From the NCBI RefSeq assembly GCF_001426665.1, contig NZ_LMEY01000023.1:187687-251686 (forward strand): a stretch of DNA of 64,000 nt. Reading direction: 5' to 3'. A program made the translations under genes and the position numbers. Shown here one piece after another: positions 39,307-47,409 of this stretch. Under the pieces are notes generated by a model. That model saw only the letters and a program-made list of their open reading frames with translations. It did no database searches and had not been told where the DNA came from. This DNA is from Rhizobium sp. Root1334 (GTDB lineage: Bacteria; Pseudomonadota; Alphaproteobacteria; Rhizobiales; Rhizobiaceae). Position 1 is the stretch's first letter; the number at the start of each line of letters is the position of its first letter.

Positions 39307-40431
39307 TCAAGCAACCTGCTGTTCAAGCACCGGATAATCCGTATAGCCCTTGGCGCCGCCGCCGTAGAAAGTCGCCTGATCCGGCATATTGAGCGGTGCA
39401 TCGTCTTTGAGGCGTTCAACCAGATCCGGGTTGGAGATAAACGGCTTGCCGAAGGCGACGAGGTCGGTCTTGCCGTCCTTGACCGACTGGATGGCGAGGT
39501 CGCGGTCGTAACCGTTATTGGTCATCCAGGCGGCCTTGCCGCCGGCCTTTTCATAGGCCTGGCGCAGCGCCGCATAGTCGAACGGCTTGTCGCCCTGCTG
39601 GAAGTCGCGTGGGCCACCAGTCGCACCCTCGATGATGTGGATGTAGGACAGCTTGTACCTGGCCAGTCCTTCGACGACATAGGTGAACAGCGCCTGCGCA
39701 TTCGGATCGGAGGAATCATTGGCAGGCGTCACGGGCGAAATGCGGATGCCGGTGCGGCCTTCGCCAATTTCCTTGGTGATCGCATCGACAACCTCGAACA
39801 GGAAGCGGGCGCGATTTTCGATCGGGCCGCCGTACTCGTCGGTGCGGACATTGGAACCCGAGCGGAGGAACTGGTCGATCAGGTAGCCGTTGGCGGCATG
39901 GATTTCGACACCATCGAACCCGGCATCAACAGCAGCTCGGGCGGCCTTGCGGTAGTCTTCGATGATGCCCGGGATCTCGGAGAGTTCCAGCGCGCGCGGT
40001 TCGGACGTTTCCGCAAAGGTGCCGGTTCCGTCAGCGTTGATCAGATAGGTCTTCGACTTTGCCTGGATGGCCGAGGCCGATACCGGCTTGCCGCCATCCG
40101 GCTGCAGCGTCGTGTGCGAGATACGGCCGACATGCCACATCTGCACGACGATCTTGCCACCTGCCTTGTGCACCGCGTTGGTCACTTGTCTCCAGCCGTC
40201 GAGCGCTTCCTTGGTGTAGAGGCCGGGAACGTCGGCATAGCCCTGGCCCTGATGGGTGATCGCAGTCGCCTCGGTGATCAGCAGGCCGGCGGAGGCACGC
40301 TGTTCGTAATAGGTGACGTTGAGCGTGTTCGGCACGGCGCCCGGCGAGCGGTTGCGCGTCAGGGGAGCCATCACGATGCGGTTGGCAAGCTCGATATCGC
40401 CGATCCTGATCGGGTCGAAGAGGGAAGTCAT
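39307..40431 (-). CDS. nemA: Old Yellow Enzyme family alkene/NADH:flavin oxidoreductase
   Basis: FMN enzyme of 374 residues that reduces activated alkenes, nitrate esters, N-ethylmaleimide or quinones using NAD(P)H. Canonical features: MAPLTRNRSPG at the start, QMWHVGRISH, the His/Asn pair in EIHAANGYLIDQFLRSGSN, and FGKPFISNPDLV. It follows the ArsR-type gene by 68 bp on the same strand, suggesting that ArsR controls it in response to an electrophile. The E. coli nemA is controlled by a TetR protein instead, so this regulator is a different type. Confidence 0.92.
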   Translation of the reverse strand: MTSLFDPIRIGDIELANRIVMAPLTRNRSPGAVPNTLNVTYYEQRASAGLLITEATAITHQGQGYADVPGLYTKEALDGWRQVTNAVHKAGGKIVVQMWHVGRISHTTLQPDGGKPVSASAIQAKSKTYLINADGTGTFAETSEPRALELSEIPGIIEDYRKAARAAVDAGFDGVEIHAANGYLIDQFLRSGSNVRTDEYGGPIENRARFLFEVVDAITKEIGEGRTGIRISPVTPANDSSDPNAQALFTYVVEGLARYKLSYIHIIEGATGGPRDFQQGDKPFDYAALRQAYEKAGGKAAWMTNNGYDRDLAIQSVKDGKTDLVAFGKPFISNPDLVERLKDDAPLNMPDQATFYGGGAKGYTDYPVLEQQVA

Positions 40432-40499
40432 GGGAAGTCCTTTTCGTTTGCTGCGGGGTGTTTATCTTGGGAGGATAAAATGTTGGGCAACGTTGGCGG

Positions 40500-40793
40500 T
40501 CAGAGCGTGTTGCCGATGTCCTTCAGGAACGCTGCGATTGTGTCTTCGTTCCGCTTGTAGAAAACCCATTGGCCAACACGTTTGGTGCTGACGAGATCGG
40601 CGCGCTGCAGGATCGACAGATGGCCGGACACGGTCGATTGCGACAGGCCGCAGCGCTCGAACTGGCTGGCACAGATACCCATATCCAGCGGATGATGCTG
40701 GCTGGAAAAATGCGCTTCCGGTTCTTTCATCCAGCCGAGCATTTCGATGCGCTTGGGATGCGCCAGGGCTTTGAGAATTTCGTCCTTGTCCAT
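40500..40793 (-). CDS. ArsR-family transcriptional regulator
   Basis: 97-residue winged-helix repressor with the recognition helix LSQSTVSGHLSILQRADLV and two Cys in CASQFERCG that could sense metal or electrophiles. It is 68 bp upstream of nemA and in the same direction, so self-regulation and control of nemA are likely. Repeats consistent with an operator lie at 40806-40852. The same ArsR - sRNA - LysR order is reported for Sinorhizobium next to abcR. Confidence 0.88.
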   Translation of the reverse strand: MDKDEILKALAHPKRIEMLGWMKEPEAHFSSQHHPLDMGICASQFERCGLSQSTVSGHLSILQRADLVSTKRVGQWVFYKRNEDTIAAFLKDIGNTL

Positions 40794-40805
40794 CAGTCTA
40801 CTCTG

Positions 40806-40852
40806 TATCGCTAAATTCCGATATAGCGATACGTAAATCGGTATTTTCCGAT
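40806..40852. promoter_or_regulatory. Candidate ArsR operator
   Basis: TATCGCT (40806-40812) and AGCGATA (40825-40831) form a 7-bp inverted repeat with a 12-nt centre; ATCGG/CCGAT (40837-40841, 40848-40852) form a second. TTCCGATAT occurs twice, 30 bp apart. The block is directly upstream of the ArsR-type start. Confidence 0.5.
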
Positions 40853-40899
40853 ATTCAAGTCACGTCTTCGTGAAAAATGCCTGGAGGGGAAATCCGGGC

Positions 40900-41016
40900 A
40901 AAAAAAGAGGGCCGCTGACGAACAGGGCCCTTTTAGATGTGAAGGTTATAGAACCTCCAGAGGGGAACAGCTGCTGCGGTGGTACTGGGAGGAAAAGACC
41001 ACCATGTGCATCAGCT
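40900..41016 (-). ncRNA. abcR: AbcR-type (alpha-r15) trans-acting sRNA, copy distal to lsrB
   Basis: About 117 nt on the minus strand. Promoter: TTGAAG (41046-41051 on the complement), 17 nt, CATATC (41023-41028). The body has the conserved unpaired CCTCCCAGT anti-Shine-Dalgarno stretch and an accessory CAGCAGCTGTTCCCCTCTGG segment, and it ends in a terminator (AGGGCC/GGCCCT plus seven T, 40900-40931). AbcR RNAs, with Hfq, silence many ABC-transporter mRNAs in Rhizobiaceae and Brucella. The 5' end is estimated from the promoter. Which of abcR1/abcR2 it is cannot be said from order alone. Confidence 0.85.
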
Positions 41017-41103
41017 GAACTGGATATGGGAAAGGTGCCTAAAAACTTCAATGCCGCTCGGCAAGAAATATTGCAACCTTAGGGATGTCTTTGAAATCTG
41101 GGC

Positions 41104-41225
41104 AAAAAAAGAGGGCCACAAGAAAAACTTGGGCCCTTTATAGTTATGAAGGTAATTAAACCTCCAGAGGGGAACAGCTGCTGCGGTGGCACTGGGAGGA
41201 AAAAAGCCACCAAGATGCATCAGCT
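41104..41225 (-). ncRNA. abcR: AbcR-type (alpha-r15) trans-acting sRNA, copy proximal to lsrB
   Basis: About 122 nt, minus strand, offset 204 bp from its twin and sharing the CCTCCCAGTGCC, CAGCAGCTGTTCCCCTCTGG and terminator blocks. Promoter TTGCGA (41255-41260 on the complement), 17 nt, CATACC (41232-41237). The terminator hairpin has GGGCCC-type arms and a seven-T tail (41104-41110 on the plus strand as A). The loop and mid-section differ from the other copy, as expected for twins with partly separate targets. LsrB/VtlR is the known activator of abcR in this group. Confidence 0.85.
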
Positions 41226-41432
41226 GCAGTCGGTATGATGGTTTTTTGGGCTGTTCGCAATGATTTAATCTGCATGACAGCCATGTGCCGGACGCACCCC
41301 TGCGTAATTTTCAGGCGGTTTCTATTCCTTGCATCCCTTATAAAGCAGAGGATTTGGCAAAAAATAAGTTAAAACAACAGTTTGTCTAGGAGAAAGGTAG
41401 AGAGTGTTTTTTGTGCAGGTGCGAAGGCTGCA

Positions 41433-42329
41433 TCAGAAGGCCCAGTTACGTGCCTTCGCAACGATGAAATCACGGAAGACTTTCAGCTTGGCGGCGTTCT
41501 TCATCTCGTCCGGATAGCAGAAATAGGTATCGAAGGACGGAATCTCGGCACCGATCGGAAGTTGAATCAAGCCGGGATCGCGGCCGACGATGTAGTCGGG
41601 CATCATGGCGATACCGATGCCGAGCAGGCAGGCGCGCTTGATCGAGGTCTGGCTGTTGATCTGCAGATGCGAGGGGCGGGGATTGTCCGAATCCCGGCCG
41701 GCGATCTCCAGCCAGTTGACGTCGAGCAGGTAGTTGGGCGCCGGCTCGCCGAAGGTGATGATGCGGTGGTTGTCGAGATCCTCGATCGACTGCGGCTCGC
41801 CATACTTGTTGATGTAGGAGGGGGCTGCGTAGACGTGCATGTGCACGGTGAACAGTTTGCGCTGGATGAGGTCGGACTGCTGTGGCTGGCGCAACCGGAT
41901 GGCGCAATCGGCATGGCGCATGTTCACATCCAGTTCCTCGTTGTCGAGGATCAGCTGAACCTGCATGTCGGGATAAAGCGCCAGGAATTCCTGCACCTTG
42001 TCGGTCAGCCAGCCTTGGCCGAGACCCACCGTCGTGGTGATACGCAGCTTGCCGGATGGCTTGTCGGTGTTCTCGGTCAGCTGGACCTTGACGCTTTCCA
42101 GCTTCATCAGCACTTCGTGTGCCGTGCGATAGAGGATTTCACCCTGTTCGGTGAGGATCAGGCCGCGGGCATGGCGATGAAACAGCTTGATGCCGACATC
42201 CTGCTCCAGTGAACTGACCTGGCGGCTGATGGCCGATTGGGACAGATGAAGCTTGTCGGCTGCATGGGTGAACGATCCCGCTTCCGCCGCCGCATGGAAA
42301 ATACGCAGTTTGTCCCAGTCTAGCGGCAT
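41433..42329 (-). CDS. lsrB: LysR-family regulator LsrB/VtlR
   Basis: 298-residue LysR regulator with N-terminal HTH (DWDKLRIFHAAAEAGSFTH, LSQSAISRQVSSLE) and a substrate-binding effector domain. Sequence and position (between abcR and trxB) identify the S. meliloti LsrB / Agrobacterium-Brucella VtlR orthologue, which activates the sRNA genes, affects LPS and redox balance and is needed for normal host interaction. ATG 42329 is chosen: GGGGGA precedes it, and the family starts MPLDWDK; the 42341 start is a TTG. Confidence 0.9.
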   Translation of the reverse strand: MPLDWDKLRIFHAAAEAGSFTHAADKLHLSQSAISRQVSSLEQDVGIKLFHRHARGLILTEQGEILYRTAHEVLMKLESVKVQLTENTDKPSGKLRITTTVGLGQGWLTDKVQEFLALYPDMQVQLILDNEELDVNMRHADCAIRLRQPQQSDLIQRKLFTVHMHVYAAPSYINKYGEPQSIEDLDNHRIITFGEPAPNYLLDVNWLEIAGRDSDNPRPSHLQINSQTSIKRACLLGIGIAMMPDYIVGRDPGLIQLPIGAEIPSFDTYFCYPDEMKNAAKLKVFRDFIVAKARNWAF

Positions 42330-42443
42330 GCCGTCCCCCAATAAATGCTCGTGGCGGAAAACGGCCTCGTGTTTTCCGCCATAAGGCTAATTGTCTGTTC
42401 CCACTCAGGAACGGTCTTCGACCGATCCCATTCTTCGCGGCTT

Positions 42444-43418
42444 CTATTCGGCCGCAATTGCGACAGGCATATGGCCCGCCAGATATTTTTCCGCTTCAAG
42501 AGCCGCCATGCAACCCATTCCGGCGGCGGTAATGGCCTGGCGATAGATATCGTCGGTCACATCGCCTGCGGCATAAACGCCCGGCACATCCGTGGCCGTC
42601 GAATCCGGCGCCGTCCAGAGATAGCCGTTCGGCTTCAGGCGTAGCTTGTCCTTGAAGAGTTCGACCGCAGGCGCATGGCCGATGGCCACGAACACGCCGT
42701 CGATCGGCATGTCGCTGACTGCGCCCGTCTTGGTGTTGCGCAGCTTGACGCCGCTGACCGAGGCCGGCATTGGGGGCTTGGCCGCCGCACCGGTATATTC
42801 GGTGACTTCATGATCCCAAACGACCTTGACGTTTTCCTTGGCAAACAGCCGCTCCTGCAGGATTTTCTCGGCGCGGAAGTGATCGCGGCGGTGAACGACC
42901 GTCACGGTCTTGGCAAGGTTCGACAGGTACAGCGCTTCCTCGACGGCAGAGTTGCCGCCGCCGACAACAATCACGTCCTTGTTGCGATAGAAGAAGCCGT
43001 CGCAGGTGGCGCAGGCCGAGACGCCGAACCCCTGGAAGGCTGGTTCGCTCTCGATGCCCAGCCACTTCGCCTTGGCGCCGGTGGCGATGATCACCACGTC
43101 GGCCGTCCAATCGGTGCCGCTGTCGGTTTTCAGCTTGAACGGGCGCACCGACATATCGACATCGGTGACGAGGTCGTTGACGATCTCGGCGCCGACATGC
43201 TGCGCCTGCTTGAGCATCTGCTCCATCATCCACGGTCCCTGGACCGGATCGGCATAGCCCGGATAGTTCTCGACATCCGTGGTAATCATCAGCTGCCCGC
43301 CCTGTTCCATGCCGGCGATCAAAACCGGGTTGAGCAGCGCGCGTGCCGAATAGATGGCGGCGGTATAGCCGGCCGGGCCTGAGCCGATGATGAGAACTTT
43401 GGTGTGTCGGGCAGTCAT
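42444..43418 (-). CDS. trxB: Thioredoxin reductase (NADPH)
   Basis: FAD enzyme of 324 residues that reduces thioredoxin. The FAD-binding GSGPAGYTAAIYSARA, redox-active CATC (136-139) and NADPH site GGGNSAVEEALYLS are intact. It lies 115 bp upstream of lsrB in the same direction, the conserved trxB-lsrB order of Rhizobiaceae. LsrB in Sinorhizobium responds to oxidative stress, consistent with this linkage. Confidence 0.95.
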   Translation of the reverse strand: MTARHTKVLIIGSGPAGYTAAIYSARALLNPVLIAGMEQGGQLMITTDVENYPGYADPVQGPWMMEQMLKQAQHVGAEIVNDLVTDVDMSVRPFKLKTDSGTDWTADVVIIATGAKAKWLGIESEPAFQGFGVSACATCDGFFYRNKDVIVVGGGNSAVEEALYLSNLAKTVTVVHRRDHFRAEKILQERLFAKENVKVVWDHEVTEYTGAAAKPPMPASVSGVKLRNTKTGAVSDMPIDGVFVAIGHAPAVELFKDKLRLKPNGYLWTAPDSTATDVPGVYAAGDVTDDIYRQAITAAGMGCMAALEAEKYLAGHMPVAIAAE

Positions 43419-43674
43419 GGTCCGGGTCCTTCGATCGCTATGACGGTATAATGCCGCCCAGCTTCGTCCTGGGTTGAGAAAATCCTCTCTAGTCTAGGGA
43501 TTCCCCCAGCCCTGTTTCAAGGGCGAGGCTGCTGATACACACAGATGTGTTGCTCCATTGCCCCGGTTTTACGAGGTTTTTGTGCATGACACACAAACTC
43601 TCTCTCGTTTTTCCATCCTAATACGTGTTACCGACGAGCCTTGTGACAAGTGGCCGATCGGGATCGAACTGGCA

Positions 43675-44739
43675 GTGAAAATACGGCAATCCTCATATCC
43701 GTTCAAAAACCCGGACGATTTCGATTATAGCCGTACGCTGTTTCACCGGCTCCGGACCTGGCTCGATAGTCGCCGCGTCTCCGCCCGGCTTAAAAGCAGA
43801 GCCGAAACGGTACCGCTCGCGCTTTTGTCGCCTGTCACCTTCTGGCCGCTGGCGGATAGCGACGTGCCTTTGCTTTTCCTGGCGCACAACGACCTCAAGT
43901 TCATGCGCTCGCTGCTTGCCCATTACCGCGCGCTCGGTGTCACCCGTTTCATCTGCGTCGATGATCAATCCGACGATGGCACGCGCGAATTGCTATGCGC
44001 TGAGCCCGATGTCGATGTCTGGACCTCGACGGTGCGTTATGGCGAAGCCCGCCGCGGAAAGCTCTGGCGCGAAGCGCTGTTTGCCCGCTATGGCAAGAAC
44101 CGCTGGTATCTGAATATCGATGCGGACGAGTATCTCGTCTACGACCGCTGTTTTGAAAAGCCGTTGCCGGACCTGATTGCGCAATTGGAACGTCTCGGGC
44201 TTCGCCGGTTTGCGGCGCCGATGATTGATATGTATCCGGGTGGCAGCGTCAGTGCTTTCGCTTTCGACGGTTCGACGGACGTCATGCCTTGGGCGGTTGC
44301 CGGCTGTATCGATGGCAACGGCTACATTCTTGAGAAGACAAAGCGCTTTCTCAGTCTCGCCGGTGGCCCGCGCCGGCGCAAGTTTGCAGCAGAAGCTGAA
44401 ATGATGAAATATCCATTGATGTATTGGGACGACGAGTGCAGTTTCGGCATCAGCATCCATCAGCCACTGCCTTTCGATCGCAATTTCTCGGCCATTTCAG
44501 GCGTGCTGCTGCATTTCAAATTCTTTGCCGATTATCATGAGAAGACGCGGGCTGCGGTGGAGGACAAGCAGTATTTCGGTGGCGCTCGTGAATATCAGCG
44601 CATTCTCGACACTGTCGAGGCCAGCGGCGATCTTGATTTTGTCTATGACGGAACCTTGAAATATGCCTCGCCGGAGCAACTGGTCGAGCGTGGTTTCATG
44701 CGGTCGATCTGGTCCACCGGCCAGGGCGGGGGGATTTAA
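43675..44739 (+). CDS. Glycosyltransferase family 2-like protein
   Basis: 354-residue cytoplasmic enzyme of the Glyco_tranf_2_4 type. Motifs: FLAHNDLKFMRSLLAHYRALG, VDDQSDDGTREL and metal-binding DADEYLVY. It probably adds a sugar to a surface polysaccharide. Start is uncertain: no ATG occurs for more than 100 codons, the first 39 codons from the TTG at 43558 look non-coding by base use, and I therefore use GTG 43675. It is followed after 6 bp by the acyltransferase gene and precedes lrp of the LPS block. Confidence 0.75.
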   Translation: MKIRQSSYPFKNPDDFDYSRTLFHRLRTWLDSRRVSARLKSRAETVPLALLSPVTFWPLADSDVPLLFLAHNDLKFMRSLLAHYRALGVTRFICVDDQSDDGTRELLCAEPDVDVWTSTVRYGEARRGKLWREALFARYGKNRWYLNIDADEYLVYDRCFEKPLPDLIAQLERLGLRRFAAPMIDMYPGGSVSAFAFDGSTDVMPWAVAGCIDGNGYILEKTKRFLSLAGGPRRRKFAAEAEMMKYPLMYWDDECSFGISIHQPLPFDRNFSAISGVLLHFKFFADYHEKTRAAVEDKQYFGGAREYQRILDTVEASGDLDFVYDGTLKYASPEQLVERGFMRSIWSTGQGGGI

Positions 44740-44745
44740 CGGCGG

Positions 44746-45279
44746 ATGCGCATCGGATCGCTGACCCATTGTTATTGGCTGCTTCGCGGATTTCTGTTGC
44801 CGGGACATTTGCGCATCGGCCGCAGAGCCCAGATTCGCTCGGGCGCGGCCATCGATGCCTATCGCGGCCGCGTTGTCATCGGCGACCGGTTCAAGATTCA
44901 CAAGGGCGGGTTCATCGACGCGCAGAAGGGAAGCATCGAGATTGGCTCGAACGTCTCGATCAATCCCTATAGCATTCTCTATGGTCTTGGCGGGATCAAG
45001 ATCGGCAATGATGTGCGCATCGCTGCCCATGTCGTGATCGTTTCCTTCGACCACCGTTATGACGATGTCTCCAAGCCCATTACCATGCAGGGTGTCATCG
45101 CCAAACCGATCACCATCGAGGACGATGTCTGGATCGGGGCCGGCGCGAAGATATTGGGGGACTCGCATATATCAAAAGGGTGTGTCATCGGCGCGAATGC
45201 CGTCGTCAAAGGCAAGACGGAGCCCTATGGAATTTATGTCGGCAGTCCGGCGAGGCTTGTGAAATATCGCGGGCAGTAA
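44746..45279 (+). CDS. Hexapeptide-repeat acyltransferase (LbH fold)
   Basis: 177-residue left-handed beta-helix enzyme with repeats of the form [LIV]G-xxxx (GRVVIGDRFKI, GSIEIGSNVSI, GGIKIGNDVRI) and the His of IVSFDHRYDD. Likely O-acetylates or otherwise acylates a sugar of the LPS core or another glycan. It is translationally close to the glycosyltransferase (6-bp gap) and is 52 bp before lrp. Confidence 0.9.
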   Translation: MRIGSLTHCYWLLRGFLLPGHLRIGRRAQIRSGAAIDAYRGRVVIGDRFKIHKGGFIDAQKGSIEIGSNVSINPYSILYGLGGIKIGNDVRIAAHVVIVSFDHRYDDVSKPITMQGVIAKPITIEDDVWIGAGAKILGDSHISKGCVIGANAVVKGKTEPYGIYVGSPARLVKYRGQ

Positions 45280-45331
45280 CAAGAAAGGGTCTGCTCAGAG
45301 CGGACCAAGAAGAACAACGGGAAGCTCAACC

Positions 45332-45802
45332 ATGGTGATACGCGTCGAACTTGATGCTATCGATATGAAAATTCTACGCGAACTCCAGAACGACGGGCGG
45401 ATGACGAATGTCGAGCTTGCCGAACGCGTCGGAATTTCGGCGCCGCCCTGCCTGCGGCGTGTGCGAAAGCTGGAAGAAGCCGGCATCATCCGCGGCTATC
45501 GCGCTCTTTTGAATGCTCCGGCGCTTGGTTACGATCTGGTGGCCTTTTGCATGGTTGGGCTGAAGCATCAGTCCGACGCCAACCTGAAGGCATTTGCCAA
45601 GCAAACGGCCAAGTGGCCGCTGGTGCGCGAGGCCTGGATGGTGTCGGGCGAGTCCGATTTTCTGTTGCAATGCGTCGCCGAAAACCTTGCAGGCTTTCAG
45701 GATTTCGTTATTGAGGAGCTTACGGCCACGGAGAATGTGGACACGGTACGCACCATGCTGACCATTCGCCAAGTCAAGGATGTCAGCCTTATCGAGATCT
45801 AG
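45332..45802 (+). CDS. lrp: Lrp/AsnC-family regulator of the LPS locus
   Basis: 156 residues: N-terminal HTH (VELDAIDMKILRELQNDGR, AERVGISAPPCLRRVRKLEEAG) and a C-terminal RAM ligand domain. In S. meliloti an lrp gene is part of the greA-lpsB-lpsE-lpsD-lpsC-lrp locus, and this gene occupies the same position, so I use that name. Whether it binds leucine or controls the lps genes here is unknown. Confidence 0.88.
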   Translation: MVIRVELDAIDMKILRELQNDGRMTNVELAERVGISAPPCLRRVRKLEEAGIIRGYRALLNAPALGYDLVAFCMVGLKHQSDANLKAFAKQTAKWPLVREAWMVSGESDFLLQCVAENLAGFQDFVIEELTATENVDTVRTMLTIRQVKDVSLIEI

Positions 45803-45859
45803 ATCTCCTGATTGGTCTGTTGCCCGAGATTTCCGCTTACCACGATAGGATCAGGTATT

Positions 45860-46564
45860 TTGAAAAGATTGCTGCGTTCGCTGCGCAAAAGCTTCCGGTA
45901 CATGTTCAAGGTCCGTACCGTTCGGCTGGGCGGGGTGACGATCGATACGACTATTGGCCATATCCCGGAAAACGTCCGTGAGCTGATTTTCCGCGAAATC
46001 TACGAGGATACCGAGCGTGACCTGATCGGTAAAATCCTCAAGCCGGGTATGCGCACGCTCGAAATCGGCACTGGTATCGGCTTCGTCAGTCTGGTTGCGG
46101 CCCGGATCTGTGGAGTGAACAACGTGTTCTGCTACGAGGCCAATCCGGAACTGGAGCCGACGATCAGACGCAATTTCGCGCTCAACGGCATGGCGCCCAA
46201 CCTGACCATGCGGGCGGTCACCGTCGATGGCGCCCCGATCACGTTTTTCAGAAGCGACAACATCATCTCGTCCAGCCTCTACGACCGCAAGCGCGATGAT
46301 CAGCAGATCGTGGTGGAGAGCGAAGCGCTGTCCGATGTCCTGGCAAAGCACGATCCGTCGGCCTTGATCATGGATGTGGAGGGTGCCGAGATTGAGTTGC
46401 TCGGTGATGTCGATCTGAAGAACATCGCCCATATCATTGTGGAGCTGCATCCGCATATCGTTGGTGAAGCTGCGATATCAACGCTGGTTTCCAGTCTGAA
46501 AGCGCGCGGTTACGTCATGCGCAGCAGTAATCGCAAAACCTCCCATTTTGCCCGTGCGGCCTGA
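45860..46564 (+). CDS. FkbM-family methyltransferase
   Basis: 234-residue SAM-dependent methyltransferase. Motif I is LEIGTGIGFVSLVAA; the FkbM family acts on hydroxyls of sugars or polyketides, so methylation of a core or O-chain sugar is plausible. The start is uncertain: I use TTG 45860, after AGGATCAGG; ATG 45902 is an alternative and the 45812 frame start is unsupported. Its 3' end is 13 bp before the lpsC start, suggesting co-transcription. Confidence 0.8.
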   Translation: MKRLLRSLRKSFRYMFKVRTVRLGGVTIDTTIGHIPENVRELIFREIYEDTERDLIGKILKPGMRTLEIGTGIGFVSLVAARICGVNNVFCYEANPELEPTIRRNFALNGMAPNLTMRAVTVDGAPITFFRSDNIISSSLYDRKRDDQQIVVESEALSDVLAKHDPSALIMDVEGAEIELLGDVDLKNIAHIIVELHPHIVGEAAISTLVSSLKARGYVMRSSNRKTSHFARAA

Positions 46565-46577
46565 AGGGCGCCCTTTG

Positions 46578-47402
46578 ATGCCAGCGAAACTCCCGCTCTC
46601 CGCCTTCATCATCTGCCAGAATGAAGAGGCCTATCTCGGCAATTGCATCGAGAGCCTGGAAAGCTGCGCCGAGATCGTCATCGTCGATTCGGGATCGACC
46701 GACGGTACGGCGGCGCTGGTGCAATCCTATATCGACAAGGGCTGGCCAATCCGTTTCCTGTTCGAACCCTGGCGCGGCTATGCCGGCCAGAAGCAGTTCG
46801 CGCTCGATCAGTGCCGTGAGCCCTGGTGTCTGAATATCGATTCCGACGAGCGGCTGGACGAGCCGCTTCAAGCCTTGCTGCCGTCGCTGCTGGAGGCTCC
46901 CGTAGATATCGTTGGCTGGCGTATTGCCCGCCGGCCCTATCTGATCGGCTATGGCTACACGCCTGATAAGGTACGCGAGCGCAAGAACCTGCGGCTGATC
47001 CGCAAGGGCAGGGGCGCCTACGATCTTTCTCAGAAAGTTCATGAAGGCATCGTCCCTGATGGCAAGGCTGGAGCGGCGGCGACCGGCAGCCTGTTGCATT
47101 ACCGGCCGCTTATGCTGGACGAACAGATTCTCAAGGAAAACAAGTATTCTACCCTGAAGGCCGACCAGCAGTTTGTCGCTGGCAAGCCGCCACGGGCCTA
47201 CAAGATGCTGTTCAGTCCCCCACTTTATTTTCTGCGGCTCTATTTTCGCAACGGGCTGTGGCGGTGTGGCTTTCCGGGCTTTATCGAGGCTGCGACCGGT
47301 GCCGTCTACGCCTTCATGACCGCAGCCAAGATCTACCAGCGGCACGCGTTGCAGCGGAAGCCGAATTTCGACGACATGGAGCGCGCACGCCGCGGCAAGT
47401 GA
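46578..47402 (+). CDS. lpsC: Core-LPS glycosyltransferase family 2
   Basis: 274-residue GT2 enzyme similar to WaaE/KdtX: SAFIICQNEEAYLGNCIESL, VDSGSTDGT, metal-binding DSDERLDE. Adds a sugar, probably glucose or similar, to the lipid A-core in the cytoplasm. Order in the locus gives the lpsC assignment. The start is ATG 46578 with GAAGGG upstream; the frame from 46548 overlaps the FkbM gene. The lpsD ATG follows 7 bp later. Confidence 0.87.
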   Translation: MPAKLPLSAFIICQNEEAYLGNCIESLESCAEIVIVDSGSTDGTAALVQSYIDKGWPIRFLFEPWRGYAGQKQFALDQCREPWCLNIDSDERLDEPLQALLPSLLEAPVDIVGWRIARRPYLIGYGYTPDKVRERKNLRLIRKGRGAYDLSQKVHEGIVPDGKAGAAATGSLLHYRPLMLDEQILKENKYSTLKADQQFVAGKPPRAYKMLFSPPLYFLRLYFRNGLWRCGFPGFIEAATGAVYAFMTAAKIYQRHALQRKPNFDDMERARRGK

Positions 47403-47409
47403 GGACGTC

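Larger units (their letters stand above)
40794..41432. other. sRNA-bearing intergenic region
   Basis: 639 bp between the ArsR-type gene and the 3' end of the LysR-type gene. It contains the operator at 40806-40852 and the two AbcR genes. No protein-coding frame is credible. Confidence 0.7.

Noticed and set aside
40861..41260. Tandem 200-bp repeat as a mobile element or CRISPR-like array
   Set aside because: The two units each have a promoter, AbcR-type body and terminator, and the synteny (ArsR, lsrB, trxB) fits the abcR locus.
43558..43674. N-terminal extension of the GT2-like gene from a TTG
   Set aside because: The added 39 codons have low third-position GC and promoter-like sequence, so the GTG at 43675 is preferred.
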